DNA of 46,418 nt. It comes from Candidatus Thalassarchaeaceae archaeon. Its GTDB lineage: Archaea; Thermoplasmatota; Poseidoniia; Poseidoniales; Thalassarchaeaceae. The position numbers and the translations under genes are program-made. The stretch lies in assembly GCA_023700245.1 (NCBI GenBank), contig JAJPRE010000010.1, positions 1 to 46,418 on the forward strand, written 5' to 3'. The notes beneath the pieces were generated by a model. The model was not told the origin of the DNA. It did no database searches and was given only the letters and a program-made list of their open reading frames with translations. Within the stretch, counting starts at the first letter, position 1. Every line of letters starts with the position of its first letter. Shown here one piece after another: positions 12,411 to 21,305 of this stretch.

Positions 12411-13265
12411 TCAAATTTTATTTTCCTCTAATAGTGGGATATTTTGTAAATTTTTTGACTTATTATTTTTAGCTCCATTTTTATACGCTATATGTAGAAT
12501 AATGGGCACTATTATGCATGAAATCGGTAATGCACCAATTGCTAAATATGCTGTAAAAATAGGTATCGCCATTCGCTTTTCAACTTCAACTATTATCTCT
12601 GCATCAATATTATTCCCTGCAGCCACAGAGTCGCTCAAACGCTTATTGTCAAACCCATCTAAGACTAGATAATACTCTATTTTTTCATTTCCACCTAATA
12701 TCGAAGACCATGACGATCCGGAGGAGTCTATCCCGACTGAAAATTCTCTATATTCAATATTTTCATACGCATGGACATCCCTAAATGGTAACCAAGTAAC
12801 CATGTCTCTCCATTCTACTGGAATATTGTCAAATATATCTTCATTATTTATCCAATCATAACTTCTGGATAGATATTCAGCCTTGTAAATATCCCAATTA
12901 CTTCCAGTCATTAGATATACATCCCCGGTTGCAATTGTAGATTCCTCTAATGAAGATGGATTAAAAGAAATACAAAAATTATATCTATATCCTGCGATTA
13001 ACTCCATGCTTATTGCAGTGGAACTACCATTTTCAATTATGACTTCATGTGAGAACCCTTGTTTCAAAGGTTCTAGATCATACGTTCCAAAATCATTATC
13101 TAAGTTATGCGTCATTATGGATTGAGATATATCCCAAGTATTGGTTGAAGGTGCAGTACAAGAACTTGCAGCTGTGGCATTAATGGAACTTATGCTCAAT
13201 CCAAAAATTAGGATTGGTAGGATGAATACTAAATTAATTATAAGGGACAATATCTTTTTTCTCAC
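12411..13265 (-). CDS. Secreted membrane-tethered protein of unknown function
   Basis: The 284-residue product starts with a signal peptide (MRKKILSLIINLVFILPILIF, cleavage probably after SINA). A soluble, Trp- and Asp-rich outer domain follows, with no recognised family. A membrane helix lies near residues 232-258 (FTAYLAIGALPISCIIVPIIL), with a short basic cytoplasmic tail. The start is GTG and overlaps the stop of the preceding giant peptidase gene by four bases (GTGA, 13262-13265), so the two should be made together. A partner or inhibitor of the peptidase is conceivable. Two cysteines in the outer part may form a disulfide. Confidence 0.65.
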   Translation of the reverse strand: MRKKILSLIINLVFILPILIFGLSISSINATAASSCTAPSTNTWDISQSIMTHNLDNDFGTYDLEPLKQGFSHEVIIENGSSTAISMELIAGYRYNFCISFNPSSLEESTIATGDVYLMTGSNWDIYKAEYLSRSYDWINNEDIFDNIPVEWRDMVTWLPFRDVHAYENIEYREFSVGIDSSGSSWSSILGGNEKIEYYLVLDGFDNKRLSDSVAAGNNIDAEIIVEVEKRMAIPIFTAYLAIGALPISCIIVPIILHIAYKNGAKNNKSKNLQNIPLLEENKI

Positions 13266-16200
13266 TTACCTCGCCTCGTCCTTATTGGCCTTACGTATCC
13301 AGATTCATTATTCTTACGTTCATCTAATGTTAGATATCTAGGTTGCGGAGGAGGGGCATGTTGGTCCATACCAGGCAAACCTCCTTCCAATTTAACTTCT
13401 ATTCCATATGCTTCCATCATATCTTCAGCATTTTCCTCGTCTTCATTTTTTTGTCTCATGACTAACCATCCAAGTATTGATACGGCAGATATCAAAGCCA
13501 CAATTCCCCAATTTTCTTTTCTTGGAATTAAATCTTCATATGTCAAATCAGCAAGTGTTTTTGGTTCTGAATCATCTCTAATTGATAATACTGTAATGAC
13601 AAAATCTTTCGTAGAGCATACATTAACTCCATCACAAACTTGAACTGATATTCTTACATCTCCTGGTTTTTCCCAATTTTGGCCTTCCCAATTTATCCAA
13701 TCATTTCTATAATTACCATCATAATTGGAATCTTCAAAAACATTCATGTCCCATTTTATAATTAATAAATCTGCTAAATTTATGTCTCTGTCATTTGAGT
13801 AATTCCCATCTCCATCTGAATCATCACTATTATCAACATCCATCCAAGCTCCAATTCCAGAATCTAAATCATAATCTGAGAAATTAATATTTAAATTAAT
13901 TTCATCTCCTACGGTAACATATTCTTCATTTATTGGACTAATTGATATTATTTTAGGAGCCTCTGAAACATGAACATTGAGGTAAGTAGTGTTTGACTCC
14001 CCTCCTTCGAAATCATCTAATACTGTAAAACTAATTTTGTAAATCCCAGGCATTTCATAACTATGCCATGCAGTTGGTCCCAAATATGTAGGCGATGCAT
14101 CTCCAAAGTCCCATAACCATTTAGTAATCCCATTCCAATTTTGTTCATTTTTATTAGTAGAGGTTTTTCCTATGAAATTGATGTCGGAGTCGAAACTCTT
14201 GCTTCCATCAAACATTATTGGCATATTGGGAGACACAAATATTCCCCCATCTTCTAAGTTTGGTACTTGCCAAGTAATGATGCTTAAATCATCAGGTATA
14301 AAATTCAAAATAGTTTGATTAATACTTGGTTGCATGTATTCTATTATCGGAACTGGTAATGGATTCTTTATTCTAAAATAATACGACTTTATTGCTGATT
14401 CTAATCCTCTTTCATCAGTAACCATAAGGCTGATTGAATAAATTCCAGGAATTGTAAATGTCCTGCTTATTGACGAAATATTGTATATGGCTTCATCCAT
14501 ATCAGATACATTCCATGCAAACGAAAGTTTTGACGAATCTCCATCTGGATCAAATGATAAACTTTCAAAAAAATATGTAGTATCTGTCAAACCATCACTA
14601 GGACGATTATATACGGCAACAGGGCGTTGATTATTTACTTCTACTTGAAAACTATGTGATGATGAATTTCCATCATCATCAGTAACTTCTAAAGTAATAT
14701 TTTTCAAACCTGGATTACGCCAACTAATATGGGGATTGGATTCAAATGTTTTTTCATTAGAAAAATCAGATGTTAAATTAGCACCATATTCAGAAATATG
14801 AACTCCTCCTTCAAATATCCATTCATGACTTATGATGGTGCCATCCGAATCAACAAATATATCTGGCATTCTTAATGGAGTTAATGTATCCGTTTCTAAT
14901 GTTTCATAAAATATTAAGTCCGGAACTCTGTTTAGTACTTTTACTTGTATAGTTTTTTCGGCAAAGTACTTGCCATCACCAATTGTTAGAGTTACTTGAT
15001 ATACAACTCCGTCTGAATCGCCATCTATCCATGAATGATCAATTCCATAAAGTCCAGTGCCAGAATCAATAATTCCATCTCCCCAATTCCATGAATAGTT
15101 CAAATTTTCGATCGGTACGTTATCTATTGTGTCAATAGCTGAAAATCTAATATTTTGTTTTGTATAAATTACTAATTCATCGAATATTTCTAACCCTTCA
15201 ATTGATATTACGGGTTCAGGTATACTTGTATCATTGACAAAAATAGTCCAAGTTTGTGAACCAGAGTAATATCCTCCCTTATCCTTTACAATAAGTACAA
15301 TCGTATAATTATTTTCAATATTATACTTATGTGTTGGATTCTTTAAATTTGAATATTTTCCATCTCCGAGGTCCCAGATATATGCAGCTGGAGTTTCATT
15401 ATGGTTGAAGGAACCATTTTCTATGCCAAATCCCCATTCATCATATCCTCCTCCGTATATGTAAACATCCATCCAAGTTTGCGTATTATTTGTAGAAACG
15501 GATCCGGATGCGGTTGGAATCATATTTGCTAAGTTTTGAGGCAGGGAATAAGCAGAATCTTGAAGTCTGCCATTAATGTCATAAATGCTAACTCCAAAAG
15601 TCCAATCTCCTGAATAAGGTGGAGTAAACCATACTATGTCGACTGCTGAATTACCTTTTTCAGTACTTACTTCTAAATTTAGACTATCAATTAATGTATT
15701 ATTTAAATACGCTTCAAATCTAACTTCGATCAATTCATAGAATGCTTCTGAACCCACTTCAAAAGCAATCTCTATACTATCTTCCATCAAATCACCATCT
15801 CTGTCAAATGAATTTATTGACTTAATGGAAACTTCAGCGGACTCCTTAATTAATTCTGCGCTTACAATAAAAGACGCTTCAGGATATGTTCCAGGCATTA
15901 TTCCGCAATTTACAAAATTATAATCACAATCGTCAGTTGGGGAATTATACCATACTAAAAGTATTACTTCACTTGTTAAATTCCCAAAATCTTGAACTAA
16001 TCCTGTGCCCTTTCCAGTACTGGCATCTATTCTCAATTTTGTCATAGCCCAAGTTCCTGTTGCGGACTCCTTTACTAGTAGTGAGCCAGCAAATCCAAAT
16101 TGAGTGGGTGAAATCATTATACTCAATGGTTCACCAGTACCTTGACTAAACTCATATGACCTCAGTCCCCAGCCTTCTATGTTTTCCGAATCACTTTGCC

Positions 16201-17368
16201 AATTATTACTCCATTGGTCATTCATATCACTCAGTTGTACTCGGCAAATAGATCCATCTTGACATTCATCAGTCAGATCAAGATTTGAAAATCCCAAAAC
16301 CCCCTGTGGACTATCTAATGTGACCGCTGCACTAAAATTAGCAAAAATATCATTCATATTTGTCCCTATTGAAATTGCTCCCGGCCCTGGATTAATGGCT
16401 AAATTTTCGATTGAAACGCCCCCTACTGCGGTATCCGCAACTAATTGCCGAATCGCATTACTACCTCCTAACTTATCTGCTAAATACATCATAAATAGAA
16501 ATCCAGCACCATAATCAGCAGATCTATCGTTCCACCATCTTAGGCTAATACTGGAATTCTCTGCCCATTCATTAGCGTGGGAACTTAGTGTATCAGTAAC
16601 TCCAAAGCATAAAAATGCAGCCATATCTGCTGATCCTTCATCTATCCAATTATATTCAAATGGATCTCTGGAATTATGCAGTAAATGTTCAAATTCATGA
16701 GCAAGTATCGTATTTCTTGAATTCATATCATCAATATCAAAAAATAAACTTTCTCTTATGGATGAAATTCCTGCTTGGAAATATCCTCCAGTATTTCCAG
16801 TACCATCAATTCCATAAATTACTATTTCTATTTGACAATTATTATCGACATCGGGAGGGTTTCCAAAATAATTGACATCAGTGGGATATATTATTGATTC
16901 CCATGTTGATGCAATGTCACTCAATATAATCGATGAAACAATCTTTCCCTCTTCAACAAAGATTGCTGAATTTGCAGATATTTTCATTACAGTTGCGGAA
17001 ATTGTGCCTCCCGTAGTAGTAATATTATCACTTTCACCAACATTCCATGAATTTTCACAACTTCGAATTGAAGCCTTAGTATCTTGTTCAGAAGAGAAAG
17101 GCAATACAAAATCTAGATTTCCTTCTTCTATCCACTGACTCTTCAAAATTCCAGTTAGAGAGTAAATCGGTAAATCATCACCGTTAAACATATACTCCTT
17201 TCCCTCGACATCAGGAGTAGATTCTGAGAGGCCTGATATTATGTATTCAATCTTTTCATTATTGTCTATTGGTTCAGAAGTTACAAAAGGGAAAAGTAAC
17301 GAAGAAACGAATAGTGAGGCTATTAGCAAGGAAATATTGACATTACAGCATTGTACCTTATTATTCAT
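13262..17368 (-). CDS. Giant secreted zinc peptidase (M30-like) with PKD repeats
   Basis: With the start at 17368 the product has 1368 residues. That ATG is preferred over the GTG at 17377 because GGGAGGTGA (17374-17382) sits five bases before it. An N-terminal signal segment (SLLIASLFVSSLLFPF) is followed by a metallopeptidase domain with HEFEHLLH (residues 224-231) and a downstream glutamate in NWIDEGSAD (about 244), the gluzincin layout seen in M30 hyicolysin-like enzymes. The middle and C-terminal parts hold several PKD-type beta domains (for example WDLGDGKYSNLKNPTHKY and WDFGDASPTYLGP). A membrane helix near the C-terminus (GIVALISAVSILGWLVM) and an acidic, then basic tail anchor it in the membrane. 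It likely degrades protein at the cell surface. M30 is a resemblance, not a certain family call. Confidence 0.75.
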   Translation of the reverse strand: MNNKVQCCNVNISLLIASLFVSSLLFPFVTSEPIDNNEKIEYIISGLSESTPDVEGKEYMFNGDDLPIYSLTGILKSQWIEEGNLDFVLPFSSEQDTKASIRSCENSWNVGESDNITTTGGTISATVMKISANSAIFVEEGKIVSSIILSDIASTWESIIYPTDVNYFGNPPDVDNNCQIEIVIYGIDGTGNTGGYFQAGISSIRESLFFDIDDMNSRNTILAHEFEHLLHNSRDPFEYNWIDEGSADMAAFLCFGVTDTLSSHANEWAENSSISLRWWNDRSADYGAGFLFMMYLADKLGGSNAIRQLVADTAVGGVSIENLAINPGPGAISIGTNMNDIFANFSAAVTLDSPQGVLGFSNLDLTDECQDGSICRVQLSDMNDQWSNNWQSDSENIEGWGLRSYEFSQGTGEPLSIMISPTQFGFAGSLLVKESATGTWAMTKLRIDASTGKGTGLVQDFGNLTSEVILLVWYNSPTDDCDYNFVNCGIMPGTYPEASFIVSAELIKESAEVSIKSINSFDRDGDLMEDSIEIAFEVGSEAFYELIEVRFEAYLNNTLIDSLNLEVSTEKGNSAVDIVWFTPPYSGDWTFGVSIYDINGRLQDSAYSLPQNLANMIPTASGSVSTNNTQTWMDVYIYGGGYDEWGFGIENGSFNHNETPAAYIWDLGDGKYSNLKNPTHKYNIENNYTIVLIVKDKGGYYSGSQTWTIFVNDTSIPEPVISIEGLEIFDELVIYTKQNIRFSAIDTIDNVPIENLNYSWNWGDGIIDSGTGLYGIDHSWIDGDSDGVVYQVTLTIGDGKYFAEKTIQVKVLNRVPDLIFYETLETDTLTPLRMPDIFVDSDGTIISHEWIFEGGVHISEYGANLTSDFSNEKTFESNPHISWRNPGLKNITLEVTDDDGNSSSHSFQVEVNNQRPVAVYNRPSDGLTDTTYFFESLSFDPDGDSSKLSFAWNVSDMDEAIYNISSISRTFTIPGIYSISLMVTDERGLESAIKSYYFRIKNPLPVPIIEYMQPSINQTILNFIPDDLSIITWQVPNLEDGGIFVSPNMPIMFDGSKSFDSDINFIGKTSTNKNEQNWNGITKWLWDFGDASPTYLGPTAWHSYEMPGIYKISFTVLDDFEGGESNTTYLNVHVSEAPKIISISPINEEYVTVGDEINLNINFSDYDLDSGIGAWMDVDNSDDSDGDGNYSNDRDINLADLLIIKWDMNVFEDSNYDGNYRNDWINWEGQNWEKPGDVRISVQVCDGVNVCSTKDFVITVLSIRDDSEPKTLADLTYEDLIPRKENWGIVALISAVSILGWLVMRQKNEDEENAEDMMEAYGIEVKLEGGLPGMDQHAPPPQPRYLTLDERKNNESGYVRPIRTRRGK

Positions 17369-17373
17369 CTCCC

Positions 17374-17382
17374 TCACCTCCC
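17374..17382 (-). promoter_or_regulatory. Ribosome binding site that fixes the start of the giant peptidase
   Basis: GGGAGGTGA on the minus strand lies five bases before the ATG at 17368, whereas it would overlap the alternative GTG at 17377. This decides the start codon. Confidence 0.75.
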
Positions 17383-17426
17383 AACACTATAATTATAATT
17401 CGGTCCTTAGGCTTATTTTAACGTCG

Positions 17427-18443
17427 ATGGAGCATTGTTCATACATTTATAATAAATATGCTCCTAAAAATGCTTTTTTAATTATTTTTACTATCATGTT
17501 CCTATCTAATAACTCATTAGAAATCTCATATGCAAGCTCTCCATCGTATGCAAGTAATGTGCTAAAATTAACTGAACATGATGAAAATGCATTTACACAA
17601 GGTTTAGAGATGCATGGCGATAGATTATTTGAGAGTACTGGCCTTTATGGATCATCAAGTCTGCGTGAAGTTAATGCTTCCTCCGGCCAGATAATTCGGC
17701 AAATTTCCTTTTCAGATGATATTTTTGCCGAAGGAATAACTATCATAAATAATACAATTATTTTACTTACTTGGAAAGAAAATATTGCCCTTATAATCGA
17801 TATAGATACATTTGATGTCATTGGAAATTATACATATTCGGGAGAAGGATGGGGATTGTGTAATGATGGTAATTCTTATGTTATGTCAAACGGTTCTTCA
17901 GAAATTTCATTTCGAAATTTAGAAAACTTTGATATAATTAGTTCCATAGTGGTAATTGAAGATGAAATCGAAATTTCTAATTTGAATGAACTCGAATGCG
18001 TGGGAAATTCCATATATGCAAATATTTGGGGAGAAAATAGGATAATAGAGATAAATATGTCGTCTGGCCAAGTAGAAAAATCAATTTCCTTTGATTCACT
18101 GGAATTTAATAAAAATTCTTCACATTCAGTTTTGAATGGAATAGCTTACTCATCTGCCGATGATGCCTTTTGGATAACTGGAAAATATTGGTCAAACATG
18201 TACCTTACTGAATTTATAGGCGATGATCTTCGAATTTCAGAAGATTTTGTAATTGAAGAAGAAGATTTTCTTACTAAATATACATACAAAATCCTATCTT
18301 TTATTATTATAATTATTATTACAATTTTTATAATGCCTGGTTCATGGCCATTCTTTAGTTTAATATTTTATAAATTATTCAAGCGGCAAACTGAACACCT
18401 AGGGGCATCTGGGAGAAGTGAAAGTGAGGATGAGATTACTTGA
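17427..18443 (+). CDS. Glutaminyl-peptide cyclotransferase-like protein, membrane-anchored
   Basis: Plant-type glutamine cyclotransferases are five-bladed beta-propellers that close N-terminal glutamine to pyroglutamate. The product matches this family by FTQGLEMHGDRLFESTGLYG near residue 50, GEGWGLCNDGNSYVMSNGS near 145, and LNELECVGNSIYANIWG near 188. The ATG at 17427 is chosen because it gives a signal peptide (FLIIFTIMFLSNNSLEI); the frame stays open further upstream but overlaps the peptidase gene on the other strand. A C-terminal membrane helix (LSFIIIIIITIFIMPGSW) and a short tail follow. Secreted pyroglutamate formation would protect surface proteins from aminopeptidases. It overlaps the next gene by four bases. 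Confidence 0.8.
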   Translation: MEHCSYIYNKYAPKNAFLIIFTIMFLSNNSLEISYASSPSYASNVLKLTEHDENAFTQGLEMHGDRLFESTGLYGSSSLREVNASSGQIIRQISFSDDIFAEGITIINNTIILLTWKENIALIIDIDTFDVIGNYTYSGEGWGLCNDGNSYVMSNGSSEISFRNLENFDIISSIVVIEDEIEISNLNELECVGNSIYANIWGENRIIEINMSSGQVEKSISFDSLEFNKNSSHSVLNGIAYSSADDAFWITGKYWSNMYLTEFIGDDLRISEDFVIEEEDFLTKYTYKILSFIIIIIITIFIMPGSWPFFSLIFYKLFKRQTEHLGASGRSESEDEIT

Positions 18444-19198
18444 GTGAAGACGAAAATTTTGATAATTTATCAGGTATGGAAATTTGGTTATCTGACCTAT
18501 CTCACGATTCAGCAACAAGGATTGCGGGAGCTATTCTAATAATTATCGGAGGAGTGATGGGAGTACTACTTGGAATTCTAACTATTTCGGCAAACCCTAC
18601 TGAAATATTATCTGGTTCATTGGAAGGAGATGATAATTATGCAGATATAGCAGGAATTGTAAATACCGCATTAATTGATAATAATACAGGCGGGGAACCA
18701 TTGGAAGGGGTAAAAATCACTCTTTTGAATGATGATGGAACTGCAACTGGTAAGGAAACATATACTGATTCAAGTGGTAGATTCACTTTTACAGAGCTAT
18801 CACGTAAATCATCAATAATTTATGCAACATTTCCAGATAATATTTCGGTTAGGATACTCCTTATTCCTGGCGATCATGCTCAGATACCTATTACTATGAC
18901 CCCTGGTGATGAATCAAAAATAAATGAAATAGATTGGACTGGAGATAGTCAATTAAGTGATTCAGCATATCTTGCCACAATTATTGCATTTTTTACATTA
19001 TTATCCGGCATATCGGGAATTGCCGGCGGTCTAGAAGTTCTAAATAGTAATAGTTATAGAAAAGCATGGTGGCTTTCCTTTATTGGATTATGGAGCCGTG
19101 GTGGCCTTTTCATTGGACCATTAATGATACTAATTGGAATGGGAATAACTCGTCTAACTAAATCACAATTCAAATCTAACAATGCTTATGATGAATGA
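18440..19198 (+). CDS. Membrane protein with carboxypeptidase-regulatory-like domain
   Basis: The 252-residue product has a first membrane helix at about residues 30-52, then an outer beta-sandwich of the CarboxypepD_reg/CNA-B kind (residues 70-155, with GEPLEGVKITLLNDDG and YTDSSGRFTFTEL). Two more hydrophobic segments follow, near 172-193 and 212-235. The start is TTG in the TTGA overlap with the cyclase gene; an internal ATG at codon 13 is an alternative. Such beta domains usually add stability or adhesion to surface proteins. No enzyme signature is seen. Overlaps on both sides place it in one operon with the cyclase and tmk. Confidence 0.65.
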   Translation: MSEDENFDNLSGMEIWLSDLSHDSATRIAGAILIIIGGVMGVLLGILTISANPTEILSGSLEGDDNYADIAGIVNTALIDNNTGGEPLEGVKITLLNDDGTATGKETYTDSSGRFTFTELSRKSSIIYATFPDNISVRILLIPGDHAQIPITMTPGDESKINEIDWTGDSQLSDSAYLATIIAFFTLLSGISGIAGGLEVLNSNSYRKAWWLSFIGLWSRGGLFIGPLMILIGMGITRLTKSQFKSNNAYDE

Positions 19199-20547
19199 GG
19201 ATTTATATGTATTTGATCACAATAGAGGGAGGAGATGGAAGTGGAAAAGGCTTAGCCACTAAGATTGTAGCTGAAATATTAGAAAAAGAATTTACATTCA
19301 CTTCAGTTGAAATTACTGGGGAGCCAAGACGTGATCATCCTTTGGGGCGCCTAGCAATTGATGCAGTAAAACACAAAACTCTCACGCCGGAAGAAGAAGC
19401 TGGGTTGTTTGCAGCAGATAGGATTGACCATTCTCATTCATGGATTTTACCACGTTTACAAGAGGGCAGAGCAGTCGTAAGTGAAAGAAATGTACATTCA
19501 TCAATTGTTTATCAAGGAATAGTCGGTAAATTGGGAGTTGAAAAAGTAGCCCAAATTAATTCTGCAGCACTTATACCAGATCTATGTATTTGGGTTGATT
19601 GTGACCCAAAAGTAGCCCTTAAAAGGATAGGAACTGGTACACTTAGAAATTTATCAGATAAAAGTGAATATTTTGAAACTTCAGAACTACAAACAAAAAT
19701 AAGGTCCGGATATCAAAAACTCCTTTCAGGGAATATGGAGATGCCCGTGCCATTTGATATGGGTGCATTGATAGGTCCAATATTGAATGAAAGTTCGGTT
19801 TCAGAGTTTCGTAAACAATTATCTTTAGTTGTAAAAAATTTTATTCATTCCAAACCCAATCCAATTAATGTAAATGTACATAATGTGGATTTATACTGTT
19901 TAGAAAATTTAGTTGATTCAATGGAGGGCCAGGCAATCCTTGAAGGGATTGGATTAAGTCCCCTACGTGATGATAAAAACTGGTTGGGAAATAAGAAACC
20001 CTGGGAAATTCTTAATAGTATTCAAAATGAACATAATTCAATTTTATCAAAATTAATCGAAGATCCTAAAAATCCTTCGCCAAAGAATATTTTGAACCAT
20101 TCAATATCCTCTATTTGTGGAACCTTATCATTACTTAATCCTACAGATATATCTGGAATAAGAAGTGCAATGGGCCCAATTCGTAATGTATCTGCTAGCC
20201 ACACAAGAAAAATAATTCGCTTCCTTTGTGATGAATCATCTTGGATTTTTCAGAACTCAGCATTGTTGTCTAAAGAAAAATCCATAACTCAATTAAAAAA
20301 TGATTATTTTGACTTTGGTAGATTAATATTGGTTGTTTGGCCAATTAGAAGTGAAATAAATAGGTGGCAAAGAGAAAATACTCAATCCTCATTAATAGAT
20401 TGTATGTCCGAATTAATACAACTCAAAGATAATGATATACTGTTTGAATATGTTATTGATAGAATTAATATATTCGGCCCTGGAAATCCCAAATTTAAAG
20501 AAATATCAACAAAACAAGAACTTGTCAATTGGTGGAAGGGAAATTAA
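19195..20547 (+). CDS. tmk: Thymidylate kinase with long unknown C-terminal domain
   Basis: The first 200 residues are a thymidylate kinase, which phosphorylates dTMP to dTDP. They contain the P-loop EGGDGSGKGLATK, the TGEPRRDHPLG loop, the ADRIDHS motif and SERNVHSSIVYQG, all in the usual order. Typical enzymes end near 210 residues; here about 235 more residues follow (from about 215 to 450), mostly helical. They contain the blocks GIGLSPLRDDKNWLG, GPIRNVSASHTRKIIRFLCDE and IDRINIFGPGNPKFKE, and I do not recognise them. The frame runs on without interruption, so this is a natural fusion, not an error. The start is ATG 19195 or ATG 19207. It overlaps the preceding gene by four bases. Confidence 0.85.
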   Translation: MRIYMYLITIEGGDGSGKGLATKIVAEILEKEFTFTSVEITGEPRRDHPLGRLAIDAVKHKTLTPEEEAGLFAADRIDHSHSWILPRLQEGRAVVSERNVHSSIVYQGIVGKLGVEKVAQINSAALIPDLCIWVDCDPKVALKRIGTGTLRNLSDKSEYFETSELQTKIRSGYQKLLSGNMEMPVPFDMGALIGPILNESSVSEFRKQLSLVVKNFIHSKPNPINVNVHNVDLYCLENLVDSMEGQAILEGIGLSPLRDDKNWLGNKKPWEILNSIQNEHNSILSKLIEDPKNPSPKNILNHSISSICGTLSLLNPTDISGIRSAMGPIRNVSASHTRKIIRFLCDESSWIFQNSALLSKEKSITQLKNDYFDFGRLILVVWPIRSEINRWQRENTQSSLIDCMSELIQLKDNDILFEYVIDRINIFGPGNPKFKEISTKQELVNWWKGN

Positions 20548-20548
20548 T

Positions 20549-21295
20549 TTATCTTATTCTCAAAGTAGATTTTGCTGGTAAAATAACATCTTCCGAACTA
20601 TCGAAACTACTGGGCTTTGCTGCAATCATTGAACATATTAACCAGCCAAGGGTAAATCCTGCAATTATTCCTGTAATGAGTCTTATCGAATTATTCGACT
20701 CATAATTTGTCAATAACTGGACGAAACCATCTATCCCTATTGGAATAATTGAAGCAAAAATTATGCCAATCATGACAAAAATACGATTATCTCTTACATA
20801 AATCTCATCTAAGTATCTGTCTGGAATAATTGTTAGAAAAGTATCTCTAAGTGTCCATCTGTTAAAACCTTTAATCATGAATATCAAAGCACCTAATATC
20901 ATTCCAAATAATATGCCAACATCTCTAACACAGATGGGCATTTGATTATCATTAATTTTCCATGATCGTTCATGTTTCTGATGACAATTAAGGTCCCCTA
21001 TTGCATAGGTTAATGCAAATATTGGATTTAATTCCATCCATGCAAATGTTCCTCCATGTTTGGATTGATCATGTCCTATTTCAGCATATTCTCCATGGTC
21101 CAAATTGCCCCAACTACTTTCATAGGCATAATCAAAAGCATTAGCGCGACCTGATAATTCAGGAACTTCTCCCTTATCGATTAATGCAGGTGCTAAGAAA
21201 CTCAAAAAAACATACGAACTAATAATTAACATTAAAATTTTAGAAATTTTTATTTCATTTTTTCTATTAAACAAACCATTTCTAGAAGTTTGCAT
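20549..21295 (-). CDS. DUF2085-like membrane protein, last gene of the suf operon
   Basis: The 248-residue product has an N-terminal membrane helix (KILMLIISSYVFLSFLAPAL), a soluble stretch, and then three or four helices. It matches DUF2085 by NCHQKHERSW and QMPICVRDVGILFGMILGAL around residues 103-139 and by GIDGFVQLLTNYESNNSIRLITGIIAG near 190-216. The family usually reads CHQ...RS...CARC-G; here the second cysteine of that CxRC pair is aspartate (CVRD). It starts ten bases after the sufD stop, with GAGGT before its ATG, so it is made with sufCBD. Function unknown. The Cys/His pattern suggests metal or thiol chemistry in the membrane. Confidence 0.75.
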   Translation of the reverse strand: MQTSRNGLFNRKNEIKISKILMLIISSYVFLSFLAPALIDKGEVPELSGRANAFDYAYESSWGNLDHGEYAEIGHDQSKHGGTFAWMELNPIFALTYAIGDLNCHQKHERSWKINDNQMPICVRDVGILFGMILGALIFMIKGFNRWTLRDTFLTIIPDRYLDEIYVRDNRIFVMIGIIFASIIPIGIDGFVQLLTNYESNNSIRLITGIIAGFTLGWLICSMIAAKPSSFDSSEDVILPAKSTLRIR

Positions 21296-21305
21296 ATTAC
21301 CTCAC

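Noticed and set aside
12211-12672. Plus-strand 153-residue frame overlapping aroD and the next gene
   Set aside because: It lies in another frame of aroD and antisense to the following gene; it has no family motif or ribosome binding site.
16320-17138. Plus-strand frames antisense to the giant peptidase
   Set aside because: They are shadows of a long, well-supported minus-strand gene with signal peptide and HEFEH motif.
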